A model generated the notes under the pieces. The model did no database searches. It was not told the DNA's origin and saw only the letters and a program-made list of their open reading frames with translations. Made by a program: the position numbers and the translations under genes. Source: Liquidambar formosana (Eukaryota; Streptophyta; Magnoliopsida; Saxifragales; Altingiaceae). Taken from it: a stretch of 64,000 nt of DNA. The stretch lies in assembly GCA_039720395.1 (NCBI GenBank), contig CM077824.1, positions 19,677,046-19,741,045 on the forward strand. The letters run 5' to 3'. This document shows, piece after piece, positions 43,541 to 57,100 of this stretch; position 1 is the first letter of the stretch, and every line of letters starts with the position of its first letter.

Positions 43541-44668
43541 GATAAGTAACAGTCAGCAAGTGAAACAAAAATTTGGGCACAATTTCTTCGAAACCAACAA
43601 GAGTTCTCCTTTTAAAAATAAATAAATTAATTAATTAAAAAAAAAAACCTTCTTCCCTCTCAAAACTAAATCACAATTTAGTTGTTATCATGTTAGCTTA
43701 GTTCTATTCATGTTAAACACATACACTAGGCCTGTCACACGTGAACAAACTAGGCAACCTAATTAAATAAGATGCAAACCCTACCTTTTTTCTCCTTTTT
43801 TCAGTACCTCTCTGCAAAAAAGGATTTTTAGACACTTTTAAGGGAGTCCAACAACAAAATAAGGAATTCCTATTAAATAATCTAAATTTAAATGCTTATA
43901 TGACAAAATTCCCTAAATGCAAGCCTTTTAGGACTTCAATTAATGATTACTGGATTTTCAATTTCTACATTATATATGAGTTGAAACTTCTTCCATTTGC
44001 AACAAAAATGAAGTTAAAAAGTTAAATAAAAAAATAAAAAAATTTGAGTGTGGGGATATTTTTATTATTGGTAACCTCTTAACCTGATTGAAGTATTTAA
44101 ACACAGATGTACAAGGTCTTGTATTTAGTTAGTTTCTACACACAAGTGCTGGCTTGTTCTTCATCATCCCCAATATTATGTGCTTGGCAACACTGTATTA
44201 CAGGGGCTGTACTGGCAAGAATTGCTATTATATTGGAGAGATTAGTTAATTTAGTGTTGCACATCGGTTCAGTACTATTATCTTGAGGTGTAATAAAGGT
44301 TGAATGAAATAATCAGTTTTGGGATATAGGAGAGGTAATTATTGGTAGAGGCAAACCATGGCATTTATTATTTTGTTGGAAAAATATTACATCCCACATC
44401 GCCCAAATATTGAAAAAATATCACATCCTGCATCGCCCTACTTAATAGCTTACGCTCTTAGGTTGTAAAATTTACATTATAATAATTAGTTCCTTTTCCC
44501 TCTCAAGTCCAAACCCACCTCTTATTCCAGAAAGAGGTAAGACTTAGTTTTCCAATGATCAAGATAAAGCTTTATGGTTGAGCAAAGTTCTAGTTATTTT
44601 GAAGTTCATCTGGAATTTTGGTAAAAGTGGTTGAAACTGATTACCTCTGGTGAAGCAATCTGAGAGTG
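43541..44668. other. 3' flank of the CNL gene
   Basis: AT-rich and without a recognised gene. At about 44380-44450 a short phrase is repeated (ATATTACATCCCACATCGCCC, then ATATCACATCCTGCATCGCCC). The 3' UTR and polyadenylation site of the CNL gene should lie here but cannot be placed. Confidence 0.5.
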
Positions 44669-44842
44669 TTATGCCTTATCCTCTGCCAATTCTGATATTT
44701 CATGTCGAATTGCTTGAGCACTTCCATTTTCTTCCCTCTCTATGCCTACTCCCACTTCGCCTGCTTCTTCAGATTTTTTATTTACTTTTCCCTCTTCTTC
44801 TTCTTCTTCCACCTCTTGTTGACTGGATATATCATTTTTGAC
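44669..44842 (-). CDS. CNL exon 5: acidic C-terminal tail
   Basis: The acceptor GTGATCAG, with an upstream ACTAAT branch-like site, opens VKNDISSQQEVEEEEEEGK and runs 57 codons to TAA at 44669-44671. The tail is rich in Glu and partly encoded by a GAA microsatellite. Phase 0 fits exon 4. It is supported by splice signals and frame, not by a known domain, so it could be replaced by another terminal exon. Confidence 0.5.
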   Translation of the reverse strand, partial: VKNDISSQQEVEEEEEEGKVNKKSEEAGEVGVGIEREENGSAQAIRHEISELAEDKA

Positions 44843-45245
44843 CTGATCACATAAAACAAGCAAATTAGTCTAATATTTGAAAAATTAAAGAAAAAATCAC
44901 TGAATATGCCAGAGTGACTAATAAAGAAAGAAATTATGAAGAAGTTTGTTTGAAAAATTTTCAAGAAAATTTGACATTTGGGGACCAAGTTCTTTTTCAA
45001 GCCAAATAATGTTTGCCCAAATTCCGGAAGTGAAAACCATTCTATCCACGATAATTCATATCAAACTGGTTGCGTAATTTTTCCTTGTATGTAAAAATGT
45101 ATAGTGGATGTTGTAGCCAATTGTAGAGCTCTAAGGTATTATATGGGAGTATAAATGTGAGAAAAATATAGAAGAGAGAGAATGCAAGATTCAGCCAGAA
45201 AAGAAAACTCTTTGTTACTAGTGTGCTTCCCTCTTTAAAAAAAAA

Positions 45246-45276
<31 letters not shown>

Positions 45277-48200
45277 AAAAAGAAAAAACGGTTACAGATG
45301 GGAAATACTTGGATGACATATTGTCATTTGTGGTCATTGCTTTTGGCTGTCATTGCTAAGTCTGTTATTAACTGTTGCAGATAAACCCCCCTAAAGTATG
45401 GGGTCAACAGAAAACCCCTCTGATGTTAAAAAATCAAGCAATATCCTCTGAAGTCATTTTGAATATTACTTGATTTTGAACATTTGGGGGCGATATTGCT
45501 TGATTTTGAATATCGGGGGGGGGGGGGGGGGTTGCTAACCCTCTCCATACTTCAAGGGGATTATCTGCAATCTACCAAAAAAAAAAAAAAATTCAGATTT
45601 TTGCCCAAAAAAATAATAGATGAAAGAAAAATATTTGGAGGAAGTGAATTTGATGCCATAAATCACCTCTTATCAGAAAATTCAACCAACAAGACACTCA
45701 CAATTTCACACACACACACATATATATATAACATGTCAAACAAATTGTAAATTCCCCCCTCCCCTCCGCCGGGCCAAGATCCTCTTTAGTCGATGCGTCC
45801 CCATCTAGTCAATTACCCTCTGTTCATTTTAGATGGTTGGTAACCCTCCACAGGTACTCCCATTTATTAAAAACTTCATTTGTCTCATCGCTTTGTACAA
45901 CATGGGCAGATTTGAATAGCAATTTGACACCATTCAGTTATAAAAAAAAAATTTGGAGCATCAATACCTTTTCTTGGAATAGGTGTTCTATAGTTCCATT
46001 GAGGCTGCCCTCCCATCGTTTTTCTCCATCTTCTACTGTTATTCTGTGGAGCATTGGTGTACTAAGGGATCCAGAAAAGAATGTCTGCATTTTAGGGCAC
46101 CCCTCTAACTTCAATCTTTTCAATAATGGCAGTTCAAAACTATAATTTTCTGAGCAGAAAATCCTGAGGTCAGGTAGATTACATAACTCCATGTTTTCTA
46201 GTTGAAAGAGTGACATATGTCCTTCCCCACCAAGCCCTTCAACTTCAAAAATCTCTTTCATCAAATTGCATTCTTTGACAAAGAGTTCGTTTAAATTCTT
46301 TAGTCTTGGGAGTAAATTAGATGGAGCAACCCTTGACAGTTTGTGACACCCTTTCACTTCCAATCTTTTTAGTTGACAGAAGGATTCATCTGGAAGTAGA
46401 CTGTGGAATAGCTCTTGCAAATTTTCCATGTTTAAAATCCTCAACTTCTCCAAGTTGGTGAATGCAACCTGTACAAATGGCCACTTTCTCCAAAATTAAC
46501 TTATTGATAATTTAGGAAATATGGCAGTTCTATCATTTTCATATTGATTATAATATCATCTGGAAAGAAGAATTAAAGCAGAGATAGCTGAATATGGCAA
46601 AGTGACTACAAAAGGAAAAAAAAAAAATTGTGAAAATGTTTGTTTGAAAAATTTTGCAAGAAAATTCGACATTTGGGGACCAAGTTGGATTCAGACCAAA
46701 CAATTTTTACCCCAATTTGGAGAGCAAAAACAATTCTTATCAAAAAACAACAAGTAGAAGAGTCAGGTTATTGCAGAGAGAACCCAACCTTACGAAAAAA
46801 ATCCTAGCAATTTGCAGATATATATAGACTCCATGTTAACAAACTATAGTTGAGAATGTAAAACTCAAACTACATACCCATACATCAAAGAGTGGTCGAA
46901 TGGGTACACAAGAGTTGGCCAGCTCAGGTTTTTCTTCGAATTCATCATCATTCATTTGAGGATTTTGCAGGAATGAATGTTTAGAAGTGAATGACTTCAT
47001 TCTGGGACATTTTATTATCCACAACTCTTTCAGGGATGGCCATTTTAAAGTACAGGACCTTGTGTGAAAACTTGTGAGACTTGGTAATGTTCGTAGTTTG
47101 AGAGTGCGTAGTTGAGGGAACAGAACAATCTCTGTGGGATTCAAATCTCCTTCTCTTTCCTTCACAACTATTGCTTCCATCATCTCACAAGAATCAATGT
47201 CTACTTCTTTGAGCTGTGCAAGACTGCGGGCAATGGAAGCTGAGAATATCTTCGTCAGACTGTCACATTTATAAACATCTAGCCAACTTAAGCTCTGAAG
47301 ACTAATAAGGGATTCATTTGGAGCTTTTGTCGACCAGATTGCACTTAACTTGGGTAGTCTCCATAACCTCAATTTTGTCAGCTGAGAAAGGGTCCGTGTC
47401 TCAGCAGCAAGCCCTTCAATTTCAAATATTATTTTCACCGAATCACAGTCTGTTACATCAACTTTCTCTAAATTCTTTAAACCTTTCAACAAATTGAATG
47501 AAACCACATTCAACAGCTTGTGACATTCACGCACTGTCAATTCCCTTAGTTGACAAATGGACTCAGCTGGAAGCTCTAGGTGCCATATATCTTCTAAGTT
47601 ATCCAGACCGCATATTCCCAATATCTGTAAGCTGGGAAAAGTCACCTGCAACGAGATTCATTCAATTGCCCTCTTTTAAAAGATGATGTCATCATATAAC
47701 ATAAAGGAATGAATAAACAAGCTCGGTTTTTACGCACATATATGAAATAAAAAGATCCTTCCTTTTGTCAAATTATTCATAATTTCTATTGTACAAAATT
47801 GGTCATCTTTCGCATTGAAAGCATATGTAGGCATATATGGTAATGAATCAAAAGCAGACTCCGAAGAATTTACAACAATGATTGGTACACTTAAAACAAA
47901 GATTTATTTATTTTTTCCTCCAATTCTTAAGAATTTTCAGAACTCTCATATGAATCAAGTAAGAGAAGTAAAATGACTCCCAGTATTTTCTTCCAATAAC
48001 TCCCAATTTGAGTTTGGTACTATGGTTATTAGAAAGTATGAATAATTTTGCCTTCGACAATTGGGACCAATTAGGATTCAAAGGTCAAACAATACACTGT
48101 GGAAAATTTGGGGACAGAAGGGTAATTTGATTCCGGTTAAAGGAGGACCCCTCTGTAAAATTTGTGAAAAATTATGATGAAGTCTTGCCCTCTGGCTTGA

Positions 48201-50607
48201 ATCAAGACCCTAAATTAATTTACAAATTAAGGCTTGGGTTGTTTGCGTAGCAATAAATTTGACATTGAAAAAAGAAAATTCGATTCTTGTGGAATTTGAA
48301 ATGATGGCTTTCACTAAAGAATTGCTTTGTGGATTTGGAATCCAAGGAATTAAAATTATTTCCAGATAATTGAAACATGTCCAAATCCCATCCATGTATA
48401 AATGCAGAATACTTGGATCATGTGATTTTATTTTATTTTTTTATTTTTCCTTTAGACTTGGATTATGTGAATTGAACTACTAGACTGTTTTCTAAATTCG
48501 GTATCACGTTTATATTAAAAAAAAAACTATAAAATGAGAAGCCTCAATCTAGTGATTGCTTGCCATTTGTACCATATTGTTGTACCTATACAAATAATAA
48601 TTGAGATATGAGAATTGTTCTCATATAGGGCTACTCTTCTAATCAAAATTTGAAGAAAATATTGAAGAAGACAAAATTTCTTGAATTATAAGTTTTAAAT
48701 TTCAAATATGTAAAACCAAAAATTTTCTTTTTCTTGGTTACATACATGTACAACCATACCTCTCTTTGATTTCTTGACTTTTTTTAGTTGACTGAACTAT
48801 TTAGACTTGGATTACCTGTGGCTTATCTTTCTTTTACCCTCTATTACGTTCCTGGATTAATTCTAGGGAAAAAAAAGGGAAGAGGAAAAAGATTAGAAGG
48901 AAAGAAAATGGAAGGAAAAGATAAAATTATATCAAACCAAAATTATTCCAATTCTACTTCTTCTATTTTATTTTATTTTTTCTTGATAAAATCCGAGAAC
49001 CAAATAAAGCCTTAGAGAAAAATAAAACAAAAGATATTATAAACTCGTATGAATACCTTCAATTGTAACTTCAATATTGGAAAAGATTTCAAAAATTTTC
49101 CTCTTACTAAGATTCTTGAGTCAGTGATTTTTACAATGGACTAGTGAGGGGTGTGAGTTGGGCTTTTGTGGACTTGAGTATACATGGCCAAGCCAACCTA
49201 GTACGATTATAAAGGGGCCTAGATCCAAATAAGCTTCTCCATCGGCCACATTTTAATCAACTTGATTAGTGATTAATAAATTAATAAATAATTATTTTTA
49301 ATTATTTAAATACGCACATTTTTTAAAGTAAAATTTGAGTATGATTAGGTTGCTAGTGAGCTAAATGGCCAAAATCTTAAGGGCCAGGTTTGAGCTTTTG
49401 AATTTCCAACTAGATTATAGAATTGGGTTGGATGGTAGAACCTATTGGGTCCGACCCAAAACCATTGCTCGAGTTAGTATTTCATTTCCCTCAAGGGTGG
49501 TTGTTGTCACCCCTTGGGGGAATTACAGATGGGTTCGCTTATGGACAAATAGTTACAGTTCAATTACAGTTTATAATCATTCTTAGTTAAGTTAGTAGTC
49601 ATTTACTCGTAAGTTAGTAATCATTTATGTTGAACTGTAATTGTTTGCCCATAGCCGGACCTATCTGTAATTCCCCCAATTTTAATTTGCACTTGCTACT
49701 TATTTTAATTTCTTAAGGTTTTATGAAAAATATAAAAGGCTTTTATAAAAACTAGCTACACTGTCTACTAGAAAATGTCATTTTGAATAACTTTGCAATA
49801 GAATATTTTTTCAAAAATCTAATGTTTAAATGGACTTTTTGGCCATTTATAGCCTCTGTTTTATTTTTGGCCAAAAAGTATACTTAAATGATAGATTTTG
49901 GAAAAAAATTTTATTGCAAAGTTATTGAAAATGATGTTTTGTAGTGAGCTAGTTTTCATATAACCCTTTTATATTTTTCATAAAATCTTGAAAATTAAAA
50001 TAAGTGGTGGATGCAAATAAAATTGAGGGGTGGCAATAGCCATCCCGGCCCTTTCCCTCATGATTTTGGTTACATGTATATATAGATACACACACGTCGT
50101 ATGCACAGGAGTAATGTGAAAATATGGAAAACAAAATTGAGATTTAATTATAATTCATAATTCATAATTTTTTATCTTCATTTAATTTTCTTGGCCATCA
50201 AACAGCCTCAATTCATCAGTAAAGATTCATATCCAGTAAATTATTGGTGTTTTTCTCTATGATATATTGTAATAATTTATTTACACATGCAAATGATTTC
50301 ATTTTCGAATTTCTGTTATACATTATAAGGAAAAAATTCAAAGTTAAAAAACATAATTTATATATAAACTAAAATATTTCTAATACATTCTTAACTCTAT
50401 TCCGAGATGGCTCATTGTACGTTGTGGGGAGATGTTGCGAAAGACGATATGATCATTAACTATTACATGCATACATTGGTGACGTTTTGGAGGAAGAGAG
50501 CTAGAGAGGTATAGACAATAAGGTCTCTGGCCTCCAGCTGTTTGGTTTGATTGTCATTTACGTGTCCATTATATAGGTTTGTTTGTTGTTTTTTATTTTA
50601 TTTTATT

Positions 50608-50675
<68 letters not shown>

Positions 50676-53600
50676 TTAGTGTGCGTTACATAGTTATTCA
50701 CTCATTTTAATGTTTGGGAAGGAGAGAGCCAAGGAGAAGTTAAACTTCGTTGTCCACTTGGAATTATTTTAATTAAAATTATCCTTTACCATTTTTACTG
50801 AAATTATACTTGCAGGAATATCCTTGTAAATTAAAGAGAAGAATGTTGGGTATCCCAAATTCAGGATGTTTGAACAAACATAATGGTGGGTCTCACCTCC
50901 TTAGTCCGTTCGGACATCCTCAATTTGGTAAAGCTAGCATTGCTAGATCAAATAAGATATATCATTAAAAATACTTTAAGCAATTAGTTATTCTAACAAT
51001 TACATTGGAGAATCTGATGTACCAGGTTGGTTTCTTCTGAAATTGGAAGACAAGTCCATACTATTTTTATTTTTATATTTTTGTAATTACCATTTTACGT
51101 TTAAAATAATTAATTGGAATAGGATATGTTTCATTTAGGTGCCCAAATTAACATGAGGTAAAATTTGGCCATTTTTTAAAGTTCAATTTTTAGATCTCGT
51201 TAGAAAGTTAAGAGAGACAAATTAAAATGCATACCTCATTGTTGAAGAGAGGTTGTGTGGAGATATAAAAGTTAATTGCCTTCCTCGGGTGACTCGTCTA
51301 ATGCTTCATCCTTTGTCTCACGTATTTGTGGGCGTGGAGTCCTACAACTGAACGTCTTCATAGCAGCACAACCCTGTATAACTAAAGTTTCCAAGGATGG
51401 AAAGTTCAATGCGTATCTCCCTGTGTAGAATACCATGAGCTTTGGTAGATCTTTAAGTATGAGAGCAGATAGCTGCGGAAATGCAATAAGCTCTATGCAG
51501 TTTTCTTCTCCTTCTCCTTCTCTTTCCTCTGCAATGATCGTGTCCATCATCTTGCATGAATAAATTCCTAGTTCTTGGAGTTGCACAAGACTGCTAGCTA
51601 TGGAAGGTGAGAACAAACTTTTCAAATTGTTGCACTCGAAAATTCCTACAGAAATCAAATTTTGGAAACCAAATGTTCCATGTGGATAGTCCCACCACCA
51701 CATATGCTCTAACTTGGGTAGTTTCCCTAATCTGATTTGTCTTAGTTGAGACAGCATTCCACTTTCATGTCCTCCCCTGGCGCCAAGCCTTCCTACTTCA
51801 ACTATTTGTTCCACTAAGTCACAGTGTGTTACATATAATCCCTCCAATCCCTGTAACCTTGGTAGCAAATTGAATGGAATGACATTTAACACTTTTTTGC
51901 AGCTTGCCACATGTAGATATTTTAATTGAGAGAAGGACTTAGCTACAAATTGTGGGTGCCAAATTTCTTTGAAATTGCCGCTATAAAAAATTTCCAATTT
52001 CTCCAAGGCAGGGAGTGCAACCTGGGGAATTTATTTCATTGCATTAGTGATTTACATATATTCTGACTAAATAAAAAATATAATGGACTATAATCTATTA
52101 ATTTTAATTTTCTCAAATACTTATTTTTATCAATGTCAGAAAACAATTACTTCTTTTTATCTTGAGCTTGAATCGTACCGTAGTCCACTTGATAAAATTC
52201 CTACATTTCTTTAATACTATCTTGGCTCTCGGTTTTCCGGTGTTAATTTTTGTCTTATATAAACTAAATTACAATCTTATGTATATAAACGAAATTACTA
52301 TATTAGTTTTTGTCTTATATATACTAAATTTTTGTCTTATACAAACTAAATTATTATCTTACACTTACATTTCTTCCAATTGACCAAACTCTCCATACAA
52401 TTTTTGTTCACAATTTTCGAAATAATTCTGGCTTAAGTCTTCAGAACCATATGTCCCAACAATTTTCAAAAAAATTGATGTGACCAAACTCCAATTACTA
52501 CTTGACAAAGGAAAATGTGTCAGTCGCTACATCAATCCATTTTGAATAGTTATTTTTTGATGAAACTTTTAATTGGTTAGTTCAACTGCCACATCATTTG
52601 ACTAAATCCTAGTTTGTAAATAAATGTGTTATATCCGTATAATACATATAGATACGTGAAATTTATTTATTTTTTTAAAAGAAAGAAAAAGAAAAACTCC
52701 CTTTTACCCTACAAAGTTTAAACTTAACAAAAAGAATTTTTTTTATAATAACAAACGTATAGATCGTGTATATTTAACATATTTAGTTTTATTTGCATAT
52801 TAAAATACTTTTGATTGTAATACTAGCAAGCCGACGCCTATTACAATGATAAGCGACATCACTACCAGTATTTAAAATATATTGTTCTTTATCTTCACTT
52901 TGTGAAATCAAAATATAATTTTTGAGTTTTCTGAAGTAATCTTCCATTAGTGATCGAATTGTTATGGATTGGATTATGGATCGGATGATCGGATGATTGG
53001 ATCTACTTTTTTGCCTTATCTGGACTATGTCCACTTTTTATATATGTCGGGACTAAATTTTTTCAATATATTAGGAAAAGAAATTAAAAGTATGTATAGA
53101 TCTAAGACCTATAAACTTATTAATTTTTGAACCATCTTCTTGGTCAAATTTCTCCCTCCTTTCTGTCTCCTTCTCTATTGTATGTGAAATTTAGATTACT
53201 TAAGCCTTTGGGCAGTCCCATTACTTCAATTTTCTACTTAAATCTAAATTTAAAGTAATATTAATCATATTATGGTTTTTATTATTTATTCATTTTGGGT
53301 TAAGCATAGTTAGACTTGTTATCAAGAAAATGTACCCAAAAAAAATAAAAGATTTTATTTGATTAATATTTTAAATATAATTAATTTGATAAAATGCACT
53401 GTTTTGTAAGAAATCTAATGAAACAATATAAAATTGGGGATTAATAGTGACATACTAGATGAAACAATGTATCATATATTCTCATTCTTTTTGTATTGAA
53501 CTTTTTATTAAAAATCCTATTGTACCTATATATGTTCATATCCTTATTTTTTCTGTTTTTATATTTTTATGCCTAAAATTCCATCATATTTTTAGGAAAA

Positions 53601-54078
53601 GAAAAAAGAACCAAATTATAATTTGTACATATTCCATCCCCTAGTTCACTAATTATGGAGCAAACTATTTGTGCAATATAGCATTACTCATTTGAATATA
53701 CTAGATATGTACACACGTGTGTTGCACGCGAATAATATTTAAATAATAAAACCTATATGAAAATTTATAAATTCTCAGAGATATATACCCTTTAGGTCAT
53801 TAGAATGGACACTCAACATAGTAGGTCAAACTTGCTTCCATGGTTAGGAGCCATGGAAATAATAGGAAGTTGATTAGGAGACATATATAGTAGTGGAGGC
53901 TGTGTAGAAATTATGAAGTGGACGTCATTATCTTTTTTTCTCTTCTTTTTTGTTGGAAAGTAAAAATTCTTAATTATTTAAATATGGGGGATAAATAAGT
54001 ATTTAAAATTTTAAATAAGGGTGTAATGGTCAATCAAAAGTTTTTCTAAAATACAGACTTTTATAGGTTGTATAGAAC

Positions 54079-54119
<41 letters not shown>

Positions 54120-57100
54120 TTCTATGTATGTGCATGTGTATAGAGTTTTGATCTTATAAGGATGTGTTGATATATGTAAGTTATATCAACATGTGCATTG
54201 GGGAATTGTACCCCGTGCTGCCGTGCATTGTGGGTTATGGGGTACAAACCCCAATGCAAGTGTTGTAAGTCACATCAATACGTCCTTATAAGACCACTAC
54301 TATCTATCTATATGTAATGCCCCGTATTTACGTAAATTATTTATTTAATTAATTATATATTTAACGCGTTACGGTTAATTTAATTTATTAGTTAATTTTA
54401 CTATACACGTAATTATTGGGATTAAATAAAATCGTGAATTAGATAACTGTGTAACCAAACACTAGTATTGGATGTAATCCTAATTAGGTTAGGGTTTCGT
54501 TCCATTATATAAAAGATATTTATAACTTTACAAGAGAGGTTAATATTTTTGGATCTCTACGGCTGGAAGAGTAGCAGTGGGCAGTTAAGGAATCCTTGCT
54601 CCTTCACCTTCGTTCACCGAGAAATCAAGTGAGTAAAAGAAAAACCTTCTTAGTTATACGTGTTAAGTTATGGATTTGTTCAGTCAGATCGTGACCCTTT
54701 GAATAAAAGATAATAATAAGATATGGTATATACATGCTGGGTAGAAGCGTGGAGACGTACAGCACCTATTTAGATCCATTGATGATATATAAATAAATAT
54801 ACATGGAAAAGTCAATGAAGAGATAGTTTTTAATTGCTTACATATAATATAATATTATATTTTAATCTTGTACAAACAATAAAGCAACAAGAATTACATC
54901 CTGACAATTGATATAGGGTAGGGTGAATATATATATATATATATAATAAGTACAAAGCCTACAACATAATGGTACAGAGCCTATATATATACATTTATAT
55001 ATATAAATTGAGGTTGCAGGAATTGTTTTCTTGGGTAATGTGTAAAAGGAAGTGAGTTGGTTTTATATATATATATATATATGTTAACCGTAGCTATATA
55101 ATGGGATTTGAAAGTGGATTATCTAGTGTATGCATGCCCATTCTAGCATTAAGCTAGTATATTATATGTATTATTTATAGTACGTATTTTAGGCATTAGA
55201 ATCACATATTGATCTGTACCACATGATTAGAAAATTTTGTTAGTGTAGGTCTGATTATTGATAAAGTATATTATGGATTTTAGGTTCTGAATAGCATTGG
55301 AGTGATTAGGAGTTCAATCGCTTGAATTGTTGAAGGTTGGCTTGAGGTAAGGGAACTTGCACAATATATCGCCCTCTTTGATTAAATAAAAATAAATCTG
55401 ATTTTTATTCCTCTTTTGCGAGCCAATGATTTATGGACAATTGTTTTCCAAATCGTTTCATTATCAAAGTGTTTATTTCTTATGTACTATAGGTCAAGCA
55501 AAAATAGTCATTTGTTGAAATTGTTTTACATACATGTTTGAATCTGTTTTACTTGTGAAAGATATTTGCCAAATGTTTTTATTGTATAAGTGTGAACTCT
55601 GGTTAGATTATTGGTCCGTCCCAGCAGGGGATTTTAATACTGTTGGAAAATTGGTCCATGCCAGCAGGGGATTCTAATACTGTTGGTCATCAGTACTGAT
55701 GTAGTGTAAAGTCCCACGATGATGGGCGCCTATTGAATGTGAGTCTAGCCAGAGGAAGTACTTGTATGAACTAGTGTTTTATTGGTTTGTATTACCGATC
55801 AGTGATTTTAAAGTGATTTATCGAATGCATTGTTATCGGAAGTGTTTCAGTGTTATTGTTTATTGAATTGAAAGCAAGAGAATTATTTCTAAGAGTTTAT
55901 ATGCCTATCGAATGGAAAGAAATGATTTATTGTAAAACTCTATCGTTTTGTTACTCATGTTTTTTTAAATCAATCGTGCGAATATGCTTGACCTTTTCTT
56001 GTATATATTGTGTAAAATTTTCTTGCTGAGCTTTATGCTCACCCCTTATATTTTTCCCCACAGATGATTAGCTTGTTGTGAGTGGCTTCTGCGTGCGAAG
56101 AGCTAGGGAGTCGATGGCTTGATCTTCTAGTTACACTAGAACTTTTATTTCAATATTTAGAAGAATTAGTTTTTTTTTTTATTTCAGTGGACGTTGTAGT
56201 AGATTATTGGAAGTGACAATTTATTTTGATGATTATGGATTTATCTAGTTATTTCAATTAATTGTTGAGATTTTAGTTATATTGTGGTTGGAATTTATTG
56301 TGGATGGATTATTAGAGACAATATTATTACAGGTTGATATGGTTAAGTGGGTTGGCCTATGTGGGGCGTAACCTTTGTGAGTTGTGTCTATCATATCGCC
56401 AAATCCAGTCTTTTGGGTTTGGGGTGTGACACTATATATATATATATATATAGTCTCTATTAGTCCATTTATTATAAGTTGTACCTTATGTGCAACTTTG
56501 TTGTTGGATTAGACAGTTTTCTTATGTAAGCGATGTACACCAAAAATTGAGTTCTTCCAAGAATGATTTATGGCTATTATGGATAAAGTAGCTTTTAATC
56601 TCGGATCAACTTGATTTTTGACAGGTATGACATGCACATGAAAAAGATTTAATCCAACAATTAGTTACGCAAAATACGAGCCATCTTATGCAAAGTTGCA
56701 TAAGGTGCATCTCTTAATCTCGTATTTAACGAAACCAGTTGTTGGATTAGAAAGCCTTTTCATGTAGGTGATCCATGCCAAAAATCAAATTGGTCCGAGA
56801 TTGATTGCTATTTGATCCAAAAGTTACATATTTTAATTAAAACAATCATCATTTATGGACTTTTGTGGATGGAGTAGCTCTTTATCTTAGATCAACTTGA
56901 TTTTTGGCATGCACGACCTACATATGAAGTAGATCTAATCCAACAATTGGTTTCGCTGAATACAAGTTGGAGGTAAGAGTTTTGGAATGTACCTATGCAA
57001 CTTTGCATCAGGTTCTCAACTGATATTAAAAGTATAGTATACATATAAAGGGATCTGTTGACACCTGGTGTAAAATATTTTACTCCTACAATCGTCAATA

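Larger units (their letters stand above)
44878..46735 (-). repeat. Paralogous intron segments in CNL introns 3 and 4
   Basis: 44880-45040 (intron 4) and 46560-46730 (intron 3) are similar. Shared words are GTTTGTTTGAAAAATTTT, CATTTGGGGACCAAGTT and AATATG.CA.AGTGACTA. Both lie upstream of an acceptor, as expected if exon plus intron units were duplicated together. Confidence 0.75.
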
